DNA of 64,000 bases from Blastocatellia bacterium (GTDB lineage: Bacteria > Acidobacteriota > Blastocatellia > Chloracidobacteriales > Chloracidobacteriaceae): assembly GCA_019695185.1 (NCBI GenBank), contig JAIBAN010000016.1, positions 41,245 through 105,244 on the forward strand. The letters run 5' to 3'. This document shows positions 17,047-26,811 of the stretch, one piece after another. The first letter of the stretch is position 1. Each line of letters opens with the position of its first letter. Position numbers and translations under genes: made by a program. The notes beneath the pieces are model-generated. The model did no database searches, was not told the DNA's origin, and saw only the letters and a program-made list of their open reading frames with translations.

Positions 17047-18393
17047 ATGCAGAAGCCGAAAATAGCCAAGCTGGTCTTATTGTTCTGCCTGTTCCAGCCG
17101 CTTATGGCCTGGGGCCAACAAGAGGCTTCCGCTCCCGGTGAACAGTTGACCCTCGAAGAGGCGATTGCTCTGGCTTTAAGGGAAAATCATCACATCAAAA
17201 TCGTCGAACTAGGCGTCCGCAAGGTGGAAGACGAGCTGGCAGCAGTCCGGATTTTCCGCCTGCCTGCGGCGCATGTCTACAGCGTCTTCTCCCAACAGTT
17301 GGTCAAGCAGGAAGCCAACATCAACAACCCTTTGTCGAATGTGATTCCCGGTCTCGGCCCTTTCTTTTCCCTCAGTGTGCCACGGCGTCCGACGGCTATC
17401 TTTGGAGCCCAGTTGCTGCAACCGGTTTCACAGCAATACCGGATTGGCCTGACCATTGAACAGATCAAACTTGCCCGCGAACTGGAACGGGAGGAACTGC
17501 GGTTGCGGCGGCAGTCAACGGTGGAAACAGTGAAACGGACCTACTACGGTATCATGCAGACCCAAAGCGGTTTGGAAAGCCTCCGGGAAGCCATCCGGCT
17601 TTACCGCGAATTGGACCGTGTCACAGGCGAAAATGTGGCGCATCAGGTGGCGTTGAAATCCGACAGCCTGGAAGTCAAAACGAAGCTGGCCAAAGCCGAG
17701 TACGAAGCGCTCACGTTGGATAACCAACTGGCCACCCAAAAGGAACAGCTCAACCATCTGCTGGGCCGCGATGTGCGGACGGAATTCCGGGTAAGCACGG
17801 TTCCTCGCATTGATGAAGCAGGAATTGACCTGATTTCCGCCCGCCGGCAAGCCCTTGAACAACGCCCCGAGGTTCGCCAATCCCGGTTGAAATCCAAGCA
17901 GGCCGAATTTGACCGTCGGATTAAAAAATCCGAATACATCCCCGAAGTGAGTGTGGGCCTGACTTACCTTTCGCTCCGGAATTTTGACGAGGTGATACCA
18001 AAGAACTTCGCCACTTTGGGAGTGGTGGTCAAATGGGAAATCTTTGATTGGGGCCGCAAAAGACACCAACTGGCGGAAAAGGATAAAACCTTGGAGCAAG
18101 CCAAATATGGGGTTGAGGAAGCCGAAAGCCAGGTTTTGATTGAGGTAGGGGACAAGTTCCGCAGGCTTCAACAGTCACGCCAGGCCCTGGTGGTGGCTCA
18201 ATTGGGACAGGAGACCGCGCGCGAAGCGGTCCGCATCAGCGCCAACAAATACAAGCTGGAAGCGGCTTTGTTGACTGATGTCCTGCAAACGCAAGCGGTG
18301 CTGGCCGAAGCCAATCACCATTTTCAGCAGTCGCTGCTCGGATATTGGACGGCCAAAGCCCAATTCGAGCAAGCCATAGGGGCTGAACAGTAA
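17047..18393 (+). CDS. TolC-family outer-membrane efflux protein
   Basis: The ATG at 17047 gives a signal peptide directly (KLVLLFCLFQPLMAWGQQ); ATG 17026 is an alternative. The ~448-residue protein has the two repeated coiled-coil/beta halves of the OEP family: LTLEEAIALALRENHHIKIV at the first helix, VGLTYLSLRNFDEV and WEIFDWGRKRHQLAEK in the second half, and VLQTQAVLAEANHHFQQSLL near the end. It should form the trimeric outer-membrane channel. It is the first gene of a tight three-gene efflux operon (HlyD at 18416, MFS at 19798). Confidence 0.92.
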   Translation: MQKPKIAKLVLLFCLFQPLMAWGQQEASAPGEQLTLEEAIALALRENHHIKIVELGVRKVEDELAAVRIFRLPAAHVYSVFSQQLVKQEANINNPLSNVIPGLGPFFSLSVPRRPTAIFGAQLLQPVSQQYRIGLTIEQIKLARELEREELRLRRQSTVETVKRTYYGIMQTQSGLESLREAIRLYRELDRVTGENVAHQVALKSDSLEVKTKLAKAEYEALTLDNQLATQKEQLNHLLGRDVRTEFRVSTVPRIDEAGIDLISARRQALEQRPEVRQSRLKSKQAEFDRRIKKSEYIPEVSVGLTYLSLRNFDEVIPKNFATLGVVVKWEIFDWGRKRHQLAEKDKTLEQAKYGVEEAESQVLIEVGDKFRRLQQSRQALVVAQLGQETAREAVRISANKYKLEAALLTDVLQTQAVLAEANHHFQQSLLGYWTAKAQFEQAIGAEQ

Positions 18394-18415
18394 TTTTCCC
18401 GGAGGAATGAACGAT

Positions 18416-19801
18416 ATGGCCGAACCCACCCCGCCACCCAAGGTCGAAAACCCTGCACCCGAGGAAGCCAACCAGCCACGCACACCCCAGGTGGAACCAA
18501 AAGCACCGAAAGAAACCGCCACCCCCAACCCGGCTCCAGCGCCGGAAGCAACCAGGGGACAGCCGGCCAGTGTGGGACAGTTCGTTCCGCTGGTCATTTT
18601 GCTGTTGGCGGGAGCCATCCTGTTTCTGATTGCCACCAACTGGAATTCCTGGGTGGGCCGGCCTGGGAACCAGAAAACCGATGACGCTTACCTGCGGGCT
18701 GACATTACCCCTTTAAGCACCAGGGTTTCCGGTACGGTGGTCAAGGTGGCGGTGGAGGATTACCAAAAGGTCAAGGCCGGTGACCTCCTGGTGCAGTTGA
18801 AAGACGATGATTACCAAGCCCAGCTTGAACAGGCTGAGGCTGGCGTGGGGGCCGCGCGGGCCGCGCTGGAAAGCAATGCCAGTCAAAAGGCGCTTCAGGA
18901 AACCCGCATAGCCCAATCCCAGGCGGGGATTGAAGCGGCCAAAGCAGACATTGCCAAAGCCGAAGCCGGTATCGAGGCGGTTAAAGCAGATATCAGCAAC
19001 GCCCAGGCTGGCGCGGAGGCGACCAAAGCCGATGTGGTGCGGACTCAATTGGAAAAAAAGCGGCAGGCAGCCCTGGTTGAATCGGCTTCGGCCACCAGCC
19101 AGAAACTGGAACAGGTAACGGCGGACGAAGAGCGTTTTCGGGCAATCTGGGACAGTCGGAAGGCGGAACTGGCAAAAACTCAGGCCTTGCTTGCCCTGCG
19201 GGGGGCGGAACTGCGACAGGCTCACGCCGGACTGGCCGCCCGTGAAGCTGACCATCAGGCTCAGCACAAGCAACGGCTCCTGCTTAACAACACCGAACAA
19301 CAACTGCGGGCCGACCTGCTGGCCAAGGAAAGCGCGGTCAAGATCGTCCGGACCAACTTGGAATACACCCGAATTGTCGCCCCCAATGACGGCATTGTGG
19401 GTGAACGAAAAGTCCGGGTGGGACAACTGGTGAGTCCTGGTACCCAGGTCATTTCCCTGGTGGAATCCAAAATGTGGGTGCAGGCCAATTACAAGGAAAC
19501 TCAATTGACCAATGTCAGCCAGGGGGATTCGGCCCAAATCACGGTGGACTCGTTTCCAGGCCTGAAGCTCAGAGGCCGGGTGGCCGAAATCGCACCAGCC
19601 AGCGGTTCGCAATTTGCCTTGCTGCCTCCTGACAATGCCTCTGGGAATTTCACTAAAATCGTGCAGCGCATCCCAGTCAAGATTGAATTGGATCCGGACC
19701 AACGCCTGGCTGGCAGGTTGCGTCCGGGAATGTCTGTAATTGTTGAAATCAATGCCTCGGGCAGGGCCGTAGGTAGCCCGGTTTCCAGGAAAGAGCCGTG
19801 A
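18416..19801 (+). CDS. HlyD/EmrA-family membrane fusion protein
   Basis: I prefer the ATG at 18416, about 10 bp after GGAGG; the ATG at 18407 touches the ribosome site. The ~461-residue protein has a Pro/Ala-rich cytoplasmic start, one membrane helix (LVILLLAGAILFLIATNW), a lipoyl half (DAYLRADITPLSTRVSGTVV), a long coiled coil with repeated AGIEAAKADIAKAEAGIEA-type units, the second lipoyl half (NDGIVGERKVRVGQLVSPG) and a beta-barrel (RIPVKIELDPDQRLAGRLRP). It bridges the inner-membrane MFS pump and TolC. The extended coiled coil fits the EmrA type. Confidence 0.93.
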   Translation: MAEPTPPPKVENPAPEEANQPRTPQVEPKAPKETATPNPAPAPEATRGQPASVGQFVPLVILLLAGAILFLIATNWNSWVGRPGNQKTDDAYLRADITPLSTRVSGTVVKVAVEDYQKVKAGDLLVQLKDDDYQAQLEQAEAGVGAARAALESNASQKALQETRIAQSQAGIEAAKADIAKAEAGIEAVKADISNAQAGAEATKADVVRTQLEKKRQAALVESASATSQKLEQVTADEERFRAIWDSRKAELAKTQALLALRGAELRQAHAGLAAREADHQAQHKQRLLLNNTEQQLRADLLAKESAVKIVRTNLEYTRIVAPNDGIVGERKVRVGQLVSPGTQVISLVESKMWVQANYKETQLTNVSQGDSAQITVDSFPGLKLRGRVAEIAPASGSQFALLPPDNASGNFTKIVQRIPVKIELDPDQRLAGRLRPGMSVIVEINASGRAVGSPVSRKEP

Positions 19802-21417
19802 ACGCCATGGCCAACTTCAGCCGCCAAATCAATCAAGCCGATGGGACGGTTCATCCCAACCCTTATATTGGAACCCTCGGAGTGTTCCTCGGAGCGGGAA
19901 TTACCACCCTGTATGGGCGCTTGCTCAGCGTGGGCCTGCCGGACCTGCGTGGGGTGTTGGGGCTTGGAATTGATGAGGGAGCGTGGTTGCTGACGACCTA
20001 CAACATGACGCTCATGCTGATGGGACCTCTTTCGGTCTATCTGGGGGCTCTGCTCGGAGTCAGACGGGTGTTGCTATTTGCGGCACCGCTTTTTTTGTTG
20101 GTTTCGTTGCTGCTGCCGTTTTCACCTAATTTGGGAGTGATGTTTGGGTTGCAGGTGCTGGCCGGAATTTCATCCGGGACTTTTTACCCGCTCACGATGA
20201 GCCATGCCCTCCGCAGCCTCCCGTTGCGCTTCACCATCTACGGCATTGGAGTCTATTCTATCGACATCCTGGCCGCGACCTCGGTGGCCGTGCCACTGGA
20301 GGGTTGGTTTACCGAACATCTCTCTTGGCATTGGATTTTCTGGTGCGGTGCGATTTTGGCTTCGCTCATGGTCTGGTGTATCCACCAGGCAATTCCGCCG
20401 CCGCTGCCTCGCACTGGACCGAAACCGGTTATTCGGTGGGACGGCTTTCTCTATGCGAGTTTTGGGTTGAGCCTGCTTTTCGGCGCGCTTGACCAGGGTG
20501 AGCGACTCAACTGGATGGAATCGGGCGTCATTGTCGGATTGGTGGCAGCGGGCGGTTTTCTGCTGGTGGCCGCCCTCGTGAGGCGATGGCTGACGCCCAA
20601 TCCCCTGGTCAATCTCAGGTTTCTCAAAGACCGAAACACCTTGATGTTGGGGGCAAGTTTATTCTCCTTCCGGTTTGTCATATTGGCCATTGCCTTGCTG
20701 ATTCCGGGATTTCTCGGAGTCATCCATGGGTATCGGCCGCTGGAAACCGGGCGGGTGCTGCTCTGGGTGGCCGTACCGCAACTGCTGGTTGCAATTGTTT
20801 CAGCCCGGTTGATGCGCAGGGTTGAGGGCCATCTCGTGTTGGCCGGCGGATTTGCCACCGTGGCGGTGGCCTGCTGGCTCAACGCCCATCTGACCAGCAC
20901 CTGGATTGGAGACAATTTCTGGATTCCCCAACTAGTCATTGCCTTGGGGCTTTCCCTGGCTTTTGTGGCCTTGGTGGGTTTGTTTGTCCAGCAAGGGGTT
21001 GCCTCCGGAGCCGTGGCCAGGCCGGTTGATATATTGACGTTTTCAGCTTTTATTCACGTCGTCCGATTGTTTGGCGGTGAAGTCGGAACGGCGGGGATGC
21101 AGTATTTCATTCGGACCCGCGAGCAATTCCATTCAAATCTGACCGGTCTCCACTTGGAGGTTGGCACCTGGGTGACCGATGACCGGATGAAACTGCTGAC
21201 CGCCGGGTTGACCGGGCAATCCAATGGAATTGATGAAGCCCAACGACGGGCACTGGCGCTCATGGGCGGACAGGTCCGGCAACAGGCTTTCACTTTGGCC
21301 TATGGAGACGGGTTTCTGGTGATTGCCTGGGTCTGTGTGGGAATCATCGCACTGTTGGCTTTCCTGAAGCCGATGAAGGTGCTGTTTGATTCAGACTCGC
21401 CCAATCCTCCGGGTTAA
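19798..21417 (+). CDS. DHA2-family (EmrB-like) MFS drug transporter
   Basis: The gene starts at GTG 19798, overlapping the HlyD stop (GTGA), or at ATG 19807. The 539-residue product has about 14 membrane helices. Typical sites are DEGAWLLTTYNMTLMLMGPL (helix 1-2 region), GISSGTFYPLTMSHAL and HWIFWCGAILASLMV. With its two upstream neighbours it forms a complete tripartite efflux system (EmrAB-TolC type) for hydrophobic compounds or fatty acids. Substrate and control cannot be inferred, since no regulator gene is adjacent. Confidence 0.93.
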   Translation: MNAMANFSRQINQADGTVHPNPYIGTLGVFLGAGITTLYGRLLSVGLPDLRGVLGLGIDEGAWLLTTYNMTLMLMGPLSVYLGALLGVRRVLLFAAPLFLLVSLLLPFSPNLGVMFGLQVLAGISSGTFYPLTMSHALRSLPLRFTIYGIGVYSIDILAATSVAVPLEGWFTEHLSWHWIFWCGAILASLMVWCIHQAIPPPLPRTGPKPVIRWDGFLYASFGLSLLFGALDQGERLNWMESGVIVGLVAAGGFLLVAALVRRWLTPNPLVNLRFLKDRNTLMLGASLFSFRFVILAIALLIPGFLGVIHGYRPLETGRVLLWVAVPQLLVAIVSARLMRRVEGHLVLAGGFATVAVACWLNAHLTSTWIGDNFWIPQLVIALGLSLAFVALVGLFVQQGVASGAVARPVDILTFSAFIHVVRLFGGEVGTAGMQYFIRTREQFHSNLTGLHLEVGTWVTDDRMKLLTAGLTGQSNGIDEAQRRALALMGGQVRQQAFTLAYGDGFLVIAWVCVGIIALLAFLKPMKVLFDSDSPNPPG

Positions 21418-21503
21418 GGTGAACTCGGCCAGGGATTCCCCGCGAGCTGGGTTCAGCGACGAATTGCCGCCCAGTTCTGAGGACGCTGGCCGGAAGGGGA
21501 CCT

Positions 21504-22300
21504 GTGTGCCAGGCATGATTGACAGCTTGGGGGGAAAGTCGCCTCCCCAACCTGATGGAGGTGAAGGGTTAGCGAAACGCAAGAGCGGCAGCGCAAGGAG
21601 GGGTCTGCACCCTTGCGGTCCAACCTCCTGCTTGATGAACTTGACCAAGAACTTGAGAAACGGGGCCTCCGTTTCTGTCGCTACGCCGATGACTGCAACA
21701 TTTATGTCAAAAGCCGCCGCGCCGGAGCACGAGGCATGACCAGCACCAGCCGGTTTCTGGCCACCCGCCTCAAGCTCACCGTCAATCGGGAGAAAAGCGC
21801 CGTGGGCAGCCCGACGCACCGCCCCTTCCTGGGGTTTTACATTGGGAACTGGACCAATCGACCACCAAACGACGGATTGCTCCTCCAGCCATCCGCCGTT
21901 GCAGGCTCAAGGTCCGGACCCTGACCCGGCGTGTCAACGGAAAGGGGTTGCACCAGACCGTAACCGAACTGGCCGCCTACCTTCGTGGTTGGAAGGCGTA
22001 TTTCGGATTCTGTCAAACCCCGACTCTGCTCAAAGACCTTGATTCCCGGATTAGACGCCGCTTGCGGAGCATGATCGGGAAACACTGGCAGACCTTCCGC
22101 AACCGTTTTGCCCAACTCGCCAAACGGGGCGTGGTGGAGCATAAGGCAGTTCTGATTGCGTTGCCGAACCGCTTCTTTCAGGAACTCGGCCTGCCTTCGC
22201 TGGCGGCCTGATTGGTGTTGGACCAGCCGAACCGCTGTGTACGGACCCGTTTGCACGGTGGTGTGACAGGGAAAGCTCATGAGGGCCTACCTTTGTCGAT
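21504..22300 (+). mobile_element. Group II intron remnant with internal deletion
   Basis: The left boundary GTGTGCCAGGCATG (from 21504) and the following GGGGGGAAAGTCGCCTCCCC and GGGTTAGCGAAACGCAAG look like the 5' end of a bacterial group II intron. The right part holds CCGCTGTGTACGGACCCG and CACGGTGGTGTGACAGGG, the 3' domain V-like region seen after such maturases, ending near TTTGTCGAT (22300). Between them only the C-terminal half of the reverse transcriptase remains. A full element would be about 1 kb or more longer, so the middle has been deleted. Confidence 0.65.
21613..22211 (+). pseudogene. Group II intron reverse transcriptase/maturase, C-terminal fragments
   Basis: The first frame reads NLLLDELDQELEKRGLRF and CRYADDCNIYVKSRRAG, with the YADD polymerase motif, then FLATRLKLTVNREKSAV. 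A frameshift near 21840-21900 moves to another frame carrying the maturase and thumb: TVTELAAYLRGWKAYFGFCQ, DLDSRIRRRLRSMIGKHWQ and IALPNRFFQELGLPSLAA. The N-terminal part of the palm (RT motifs 0 to about 4) is absent. It cannot produce a working enzyme. Confidence 0.85.
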
Positions 22301-22713
22301 CAAATCCACTCCCACCGCAGCCTGAGCGAGGCCTATTTCCAAAAGCACGCGTACCCTGAAGCACTGGCCGCATCGTTTCGCGCCAACCGTTTGGCCGGGC
22401 TCCCGGAGGAACTCAACACCGCACTCAAACAGGCGTATGAAACGAGAGGGGTCAAGGGGTATTGGCGCAAGCGGCTGGAGTTGGCCGAGCAGCAAAAAAA
22501 CCGAATGCCTGGGTCCTGGCCCGCCTTCATATCGAGTTAGGCAACCCCGACCAAGCGCTCCGCTTTCTGCACCAAGGTTATGAGGAACGCTCCAGCCAGA
22601 TGACCTTTTTGTCGGTCAACCCCCTCTTTGTCTCCCTTCATTCCGATCCGAGGTTTCAGGAACTGCTGCATCTGATCCAGACTCCGAAGCAGCGGGAACC
22701 TTTGCCATCCTGA
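22301..22713 (+). pseudogene. C-terminal remnant of a TPR-type protein
   Basis: The first frame reads SLSEAYFQKHAYPEALAASF and YETRGVKGYWRKRLELAEQQ. A frameshift in the A-run near 22492-22500 leads to LARLHIELGNPDQALRFLHQ and YEERSSQMTFLSVNPLFV, then DPRFQELLHLIQ. This is the usual C-terminus of acidobacterial TPR proteins fused to protein kinase or winged-helix output domains. Nothing upstream supplies the N-terminal part; the group II intron remnant abuts it directly. Confidence 0.7.
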
Positions 22714-22876
22714 CTTGGGTTTCCGGGACTGGTGACGGTTGTGCGGGAATCAAATCCGGATACTTTCGGTCCAGCCGATACCAGTCCCAATAATCTCGGA
22801 CCTATGCTTGACAGGGGATTGCTTTCTCAAGATTCCACCGGTTTCAGTAACCGGAACGTCAATCGGTTTCCCCGGC

Positions 22877-24091
22877 TCATTTCCGGGCGGTAAAGGTAAA
22901 GGTCCGGTACTCGGTCAGGTGCGGCTGTCCGGGGGCCAGGTGGAGGACCGGTGGGTCGGACAACACCATAATGGAAGAGCCGAAGGTGGACGGGTTGCTG
23001 ATGGGCGAGGTGGTTGAATCCTGTGAGCGCAAGGTTGCCTTGATGACCTCGATTCCTACCGCCTGGGTGCTTTGCCTGAGCCTCTTTTCCAAGGATTCAA
23101 ATCGGAAACAGTAATAGGCCCCCTGCTCCACAGTCCGGTTGAGTTTCTTTAATTGCGCCAGGTACTTGGGGTTGAAATTGTCGTTCGCCAGCGGATGGTT
23201 GGTGTGATAGGTCATTTTCGCACCCGGAAAAGGAAGAAAGGGCCTGGTTTGCCGGGCGGAACATTCAATGCTCACCACGTGACGCGGCCCGCCAATCAGG
23301 TAATTTTGCCCCGAGGCATGTGGAACTTCCGTAACCAAACCCACTGCCGCTTCAAAGGTCGGCTGCCGCAAAACCTCGCGCACCAGAAAAGCCACCGGCA
23401 AACCGTTCCGGGAGGGTTCCAGTTGGAGCAGAGAATTGCAGGTGATGGCAATACCCCGGTTGTTCATTCCATTGAGTCCGATTAACCCCGGCGTGGTCAG
23501 CACAAAGGATTCGATTTGGGTTTGGCTGTCTTTGATATGAAGCAGGGTTTGGTAGCCCTGGTAAAACGGCTCGATGTCCATGTTCTGGGCAACCAGGGAA
23601 GGAGTCCGCCCCTGCCGGTCGATGCCCAGCGAAGTACAATGCTGGGCGCTTACCTCCGCCCCCTGAGCCCATTGTTCATCCCCTAATTGCATCATCAGGA
23701 CTGTGTCGAAATCCACCCCCGAACCATCCGCAATCCCCTTGATTTCCTCCAGCAGTTCAGGGGCCCAGCGTTGAATCGCGGGTTTGAAATCGGTCATCCT
23801 GAGAAACCGGGCGGTAAAGTCCTCGGCCTTCATTTGATAGTTTTTTTCTATATCGGCCTGCCAGAGTTGGTGCACCTCGGCGATCTCTTTTTTCAAGGTC
23901 CGACCGTGGATAAGTCCCCGGTTGTAGGGGGCTCCCTCCAGCACCACCACCTTGAGGGTGCCTGGGGAACTTCCTTTTTCGGTTCTTTCCAGTTTCAGGG
24001 CGGGCAGGGAGGGTGGCCTGAAAGCAAGCAGGAAGGGGATGCAAACCGTCAGCAAAACCAAGCTGAACGGAAGGTGCGGGTATTTCATCAA
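22877..24091 (-). CDS. Exported C45-family peptidase / isopenicillin-N acyltransferase-like hydrolase
   Basis: The 404-residue protein has a signal peptide (LPFSLVLLTVCIPFLLA) and the Ntn-hydrolase fold of the acyl-CoA:6-APA acyltransferase family. GAPYNRGLIHGRTLKKEI marks the N-terminal part, AQHCTSLGID holds the Cys that becomes the nucleophile after autocleavage, and NMDIEPFYQGYQ, GLIGLNGMNNRGIAI and HTNHPLANDNF follow. Most members process small amides or peptides. The start at 24091 has a second Met beside it. It is flanked by a TPR pseudogene and the broken IPT/TIG gene and has no obvious operon partner. Confidence 0.88.
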   Translation of the reverse strand: MMKYPHLPFSLVLLTVCIPFLLAFRPPSLPALKLERTEKGSSPGTLKVVVLEGAPYNRGLIHGRTLKKEIAEVHQLWQADIEKNYQMKAEDFTARFLRMTDFKPAIQRWAPELLEEIKGIADGSGVDFDTVLMMQLGDEQWAQGAEVSAQHCTSLGIDRQGRTPSLVAQNMDIEPFYQGYQTLLHIKDSQTQIESFVLTTPGLIGLNGMNNRGIAITCNSLLQLEPSRNGLPVAFLVREVLRQPTFEAAVGLVTEVPHASGQNYLIGGPRHVVSIECSARQTRPFLPFPGAKMTYHTNHPLANDNFNPKYLAQLKKLNRTVEQGAYYCFRFESLEKRLRQSTQAVGIEVIKATLRSQDSTTSPISNPSTFGSSIMVLSDPPVLHLAPGQPHLTEYRTFTFTARK

Positions 24092-24242
24092 GTGGCTCCA
24101 AATGTCGTGAAAGGGTTTTTAGGGAAGCTGTAAAAACGGCCCTGCTGGTGCTGTGGTGTTGTCATCGCACCCAGGATTCAGCCTGAACAGATACGCCCCG
24201 GTTTTCTCAATTGGATTTATCCGTGATCCCTCTCCAGAACCG

Positions 24243-25010
24243 TCAGCGTGCCTCAAATGCAAACGGACTGGAAGATTGTCCGTTGACCGTGACGGTCAGA
24301 CTATTGGTTCCTGGTTTGACGTTCAGCTCTTTGGGCTTCCCTTTGAGGATCAATTCCGTATCCGACCGCCCCATGATTGCCGACGTGACGTCAGTTTCAT
24401 TGGTGAGGATTTTCAGCGAAGCCCCGCTGAGCCCTTTTCCTTTCACCGTCAACGATTTTTTCGCTATTTCAATTCTTCCTTCCCGGGACTTGTTTCTGCC
24501 TGGGTGGATTCCCAGGCCATTCCATTTCGAATCAGGGAGTGCTTTTCGGGTGGTTCCTCTACAGTTGAAAATTTGCTATTTGGTCCGGATGACTGTAAAC
24601 ACCGGGCCAACCGTTGCCCCTCCTGAACCTGAGACAGTGATGGGGCCGGTGGTGGCGTTGGTTGGTACCACCGCCGTGACCTGGCTGGGTGAATCAATGG
24701 TGAAGCTGGCTGGCAAGCCATTGAAACGTACCTCGCTCACTCTTTCAAAATTGATTCCGGTGAGAACAACCTTGGTTCCGACCAGCCCCGCTGGGGGAGA
24801 CAGGGCTTCAACCAACGGACCCTTTTGAAAAGGCAGTACCGTCAGGGTAAAAGTCTTTGAGACGCTTGCTCCACACAAAACCACCGCTCTCACAAAAATC
24901 ATGAAGGTCCCCTCCTTGACAGGATTAGCTGTGACCACACCTGTCGTAGGATTAACGGAGAGGGTACCTACATAACCCGTCGTGACAGCAACCGTCAACG
25001 CAGGTACATA
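24243..25010 (-). pseudogene. IPT/TIG-domain surface protein, N-terminus cut by an IS, in-frame TAG
   Basis: The minus strand just inside the IS boundary reads LTVAVTTGYVGTLSVNPTTG and a TIG domain (LSPPAGLVGTKVVLTGINF, RVSEVRFNGLPASF, VVPTNATTGPITVSGSGGAT). A TAG at 24576-24578 interrupts it; the same frame then stays open and gives a second TIG-like unit (SLTVKGKGLSGASLKI, GRSDTELILKGKPKELNV, SLTVTVNGQSSSPFAFEAR) ending at 24243. The 5' part would lie right of the IS, but no clear continuation is recognisable after 26645. It is most likely a dead extracellular protein gene. Confidence 0.7.
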
Positions 25011-26644
25011 GAGCGTGTCGCAGAACTGATCTTTGAAAATTGAACCAAGCCCTGGAGTGAAAAAAAGACTTTGCCAACAAGGCGTTCTGGGGTTTCCTCA
25101 AGAAGCATGAAAAAAACAAGTGAGGAAACCCATGAACGAAACGCCGGATTCTACTGCGGGGAAGCCGTCAAGACCAAGGAAAGAAGTGCGGGCGGTGACG
25201 ATTTATGTGCCGGAAAGCCACCCGTTGCTGCAACTGAAAGCGGCGTTGCCGTGGGAGTTGCTGCGGGCGGCAATGGTGGAAGCGTGGCGGACGGCGGGAA
25301 AAATGTGGATGGAAAACCTGGGCGGGAGTGGCCGGTGGGCTTGTATGTGCCCTTGGTGGTGTATTTGGTGGTGCAGCGGTTGAGCACGCGGGAAGCGGAA
25401 GTGGCGGTGGCGGAATCAGCCGTGGCGCGGTTGTTTTGTGGATTGGCGGAGGAAACGGCCTTTCAGGTGCGGGATCATGCGAATCTGGCGCGGGCGGTGG
25501 CGGCGTTGGGGAGCGCGGGAATGACGGCGGTCAATCGGCTGGTGGTGGGAGAGGCAGTCCGGCGGGGGCGGGCCGATCCGGGTGTGGTGAGCGGAGACCC
25601 GACGGTGCAGGAGTTGCCGCTGGGGTATCCGCACGAAGCCGGGATTGTACGCGGACTGGCGCAGCGTTGTGTGCGGGTGGCGGCCCGGATCGGGGCGGGG
25701 GCCACGAAAGCGGTGGCGGTGGTGACCACCGCCGGGCAGCAGGTGCTGCGGTCGGTCAAGGAATATCACCTCTTTGCCAAGACCAAGGAGACCAAAGAAG
25801 TCGTGCTGGAACGGCTCCTGAACGAAACCGAAACCCTCTTGGGGCACAGCCGCGCGGTGGCCGAGCAGGTCCGTCAGCGAGGGGCGCACCTGTTCCGCCA
25901 GGCGGTGGCGACCCTCGACCGGCTCGACCAGGTGACCCGCCAGTTGCTGCCGCAAATCCACCACTGGCGCACGACCGGGCACGTCGCCACCGAGAAAATC
26001 CTCCATGTCGGAATCCCCGCAGCCCGTGCCTATCTCCGCCACAAAGCCGGCAAACTCGTCGAGTTCGGGTTCAAGTATCTGATTGGCCGTCTCGCGGGCG
26101 GGTATGGTTTCGGCCAGCGGGTCACCCAGCACCACGACACGACCATGCCGGTCCGCCTGCTCACAGCCTACCGCGCCTTGCTCGGCCCCGCCGCCACGCC
26201 CGACCTCCTCGTCTTCGACCGGGGCGGCCACTCCGCCGGAACCTGCCACACATTACAAGCCGCCGGCATTCCCCACATCGGCATCCAGCCCAAAAGCCAG
26301 GCTCCCTGGCTCGTTGCCGCGGCCGACCGCCCTGCCGTCGTCACTCAGCGCGCACTCATGGAAGGCGGCATTGGAACCCTCAAATCCACTGCCTATGGTT
26401 TCAATCGTCCCATGGAACGTTCCCTGGAAACCTTGCTCCGGCCCGGCCAACAGTCCTTCCTGGCGCTCAATCTCAATCTCTTTGTCAAAGACCTCACCAC
26501 ACCCAACCGCCACACTCAGCCGCTCACGGTTTGAGTCCGGAAACCCAAATTCAACTGGTTCACTTCTCTCTGAAATGAGAAAATGTGCTCCAACTCAACT
26601 ACATCAAATCACAAAATTCTCTTTTTGAATTCTGCGACACGCTC
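25011..26644 (+). mobile_element. 1.63-kb insertion sequence with GAGCGTGTCGCAGAA terminal repeats
   Basis: The left end GAGCGTGTCGCAGAA (25011-25025) is repeated exactly in inverted form at 26630-26644. The dinucleotide TA flanks both ends (25009-25010 and 26645-26646) and may be a target duplication. The element has one transposase gene and lies inside the IPT/TIG gene. The family is uncertain; the transposase resembles DDE enzymes outside the best-known families. Confidence 0.85.
25132..26534 (+). CDS. DDE transposase, probably made by -1 ribosomal frameshifting
   Basis: The zero frame starts at ATG 25132 after a GAGG site and runs RKEVRAVTIYVPESHPLLQL to EAWRTAGK, then stops at 25383 in poor sequence. 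At 25296-25302 the heptamer G-GGA-AAA is placed in the right phase for a -1 slip. Slipping joins EAWRTAGK to NVDGKPGREWPVGLYVPLVV and the long frame ending at 26534, for a product of about 467 residues. Catalytic-type residues are in LLVFDRGGHSAG (Asp) and ALMEGGIGTLKS (Glu). An ordinary indel is the alternative. The terminal repeats are intact, so the element may still be active. Confidence 0.8.
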
Positions 26645-26811
26645 TAATTAAGCCCGAGGATTTGCTCGGGGGAAAACGGACGGTTGAAGCATAGGAATTC
26701 CCGGACCAAACGTTGTGTGGGGCTGGGTTCGGCTGGGAAAACACACCCAAATGGGTTTTGCGCCGGTTTTCCCTGCCCAACCCCTGTCAGGTTATTGGTT
26801 ACTTTTCGGTT

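Noticed and set aside
24153..24828. Plus-strand frames across the IPT/TIG remnant
   Set aside because: The minus strand carries recognisable TIG domains; the plus strand has no family features or ribosome site.
25416..26249. 277-residue minus-strand frame in the IS
   Set aside because: Antisense of the transposase in GC-rich sequence; His/Arg/Pro-rich and no ribosome site.
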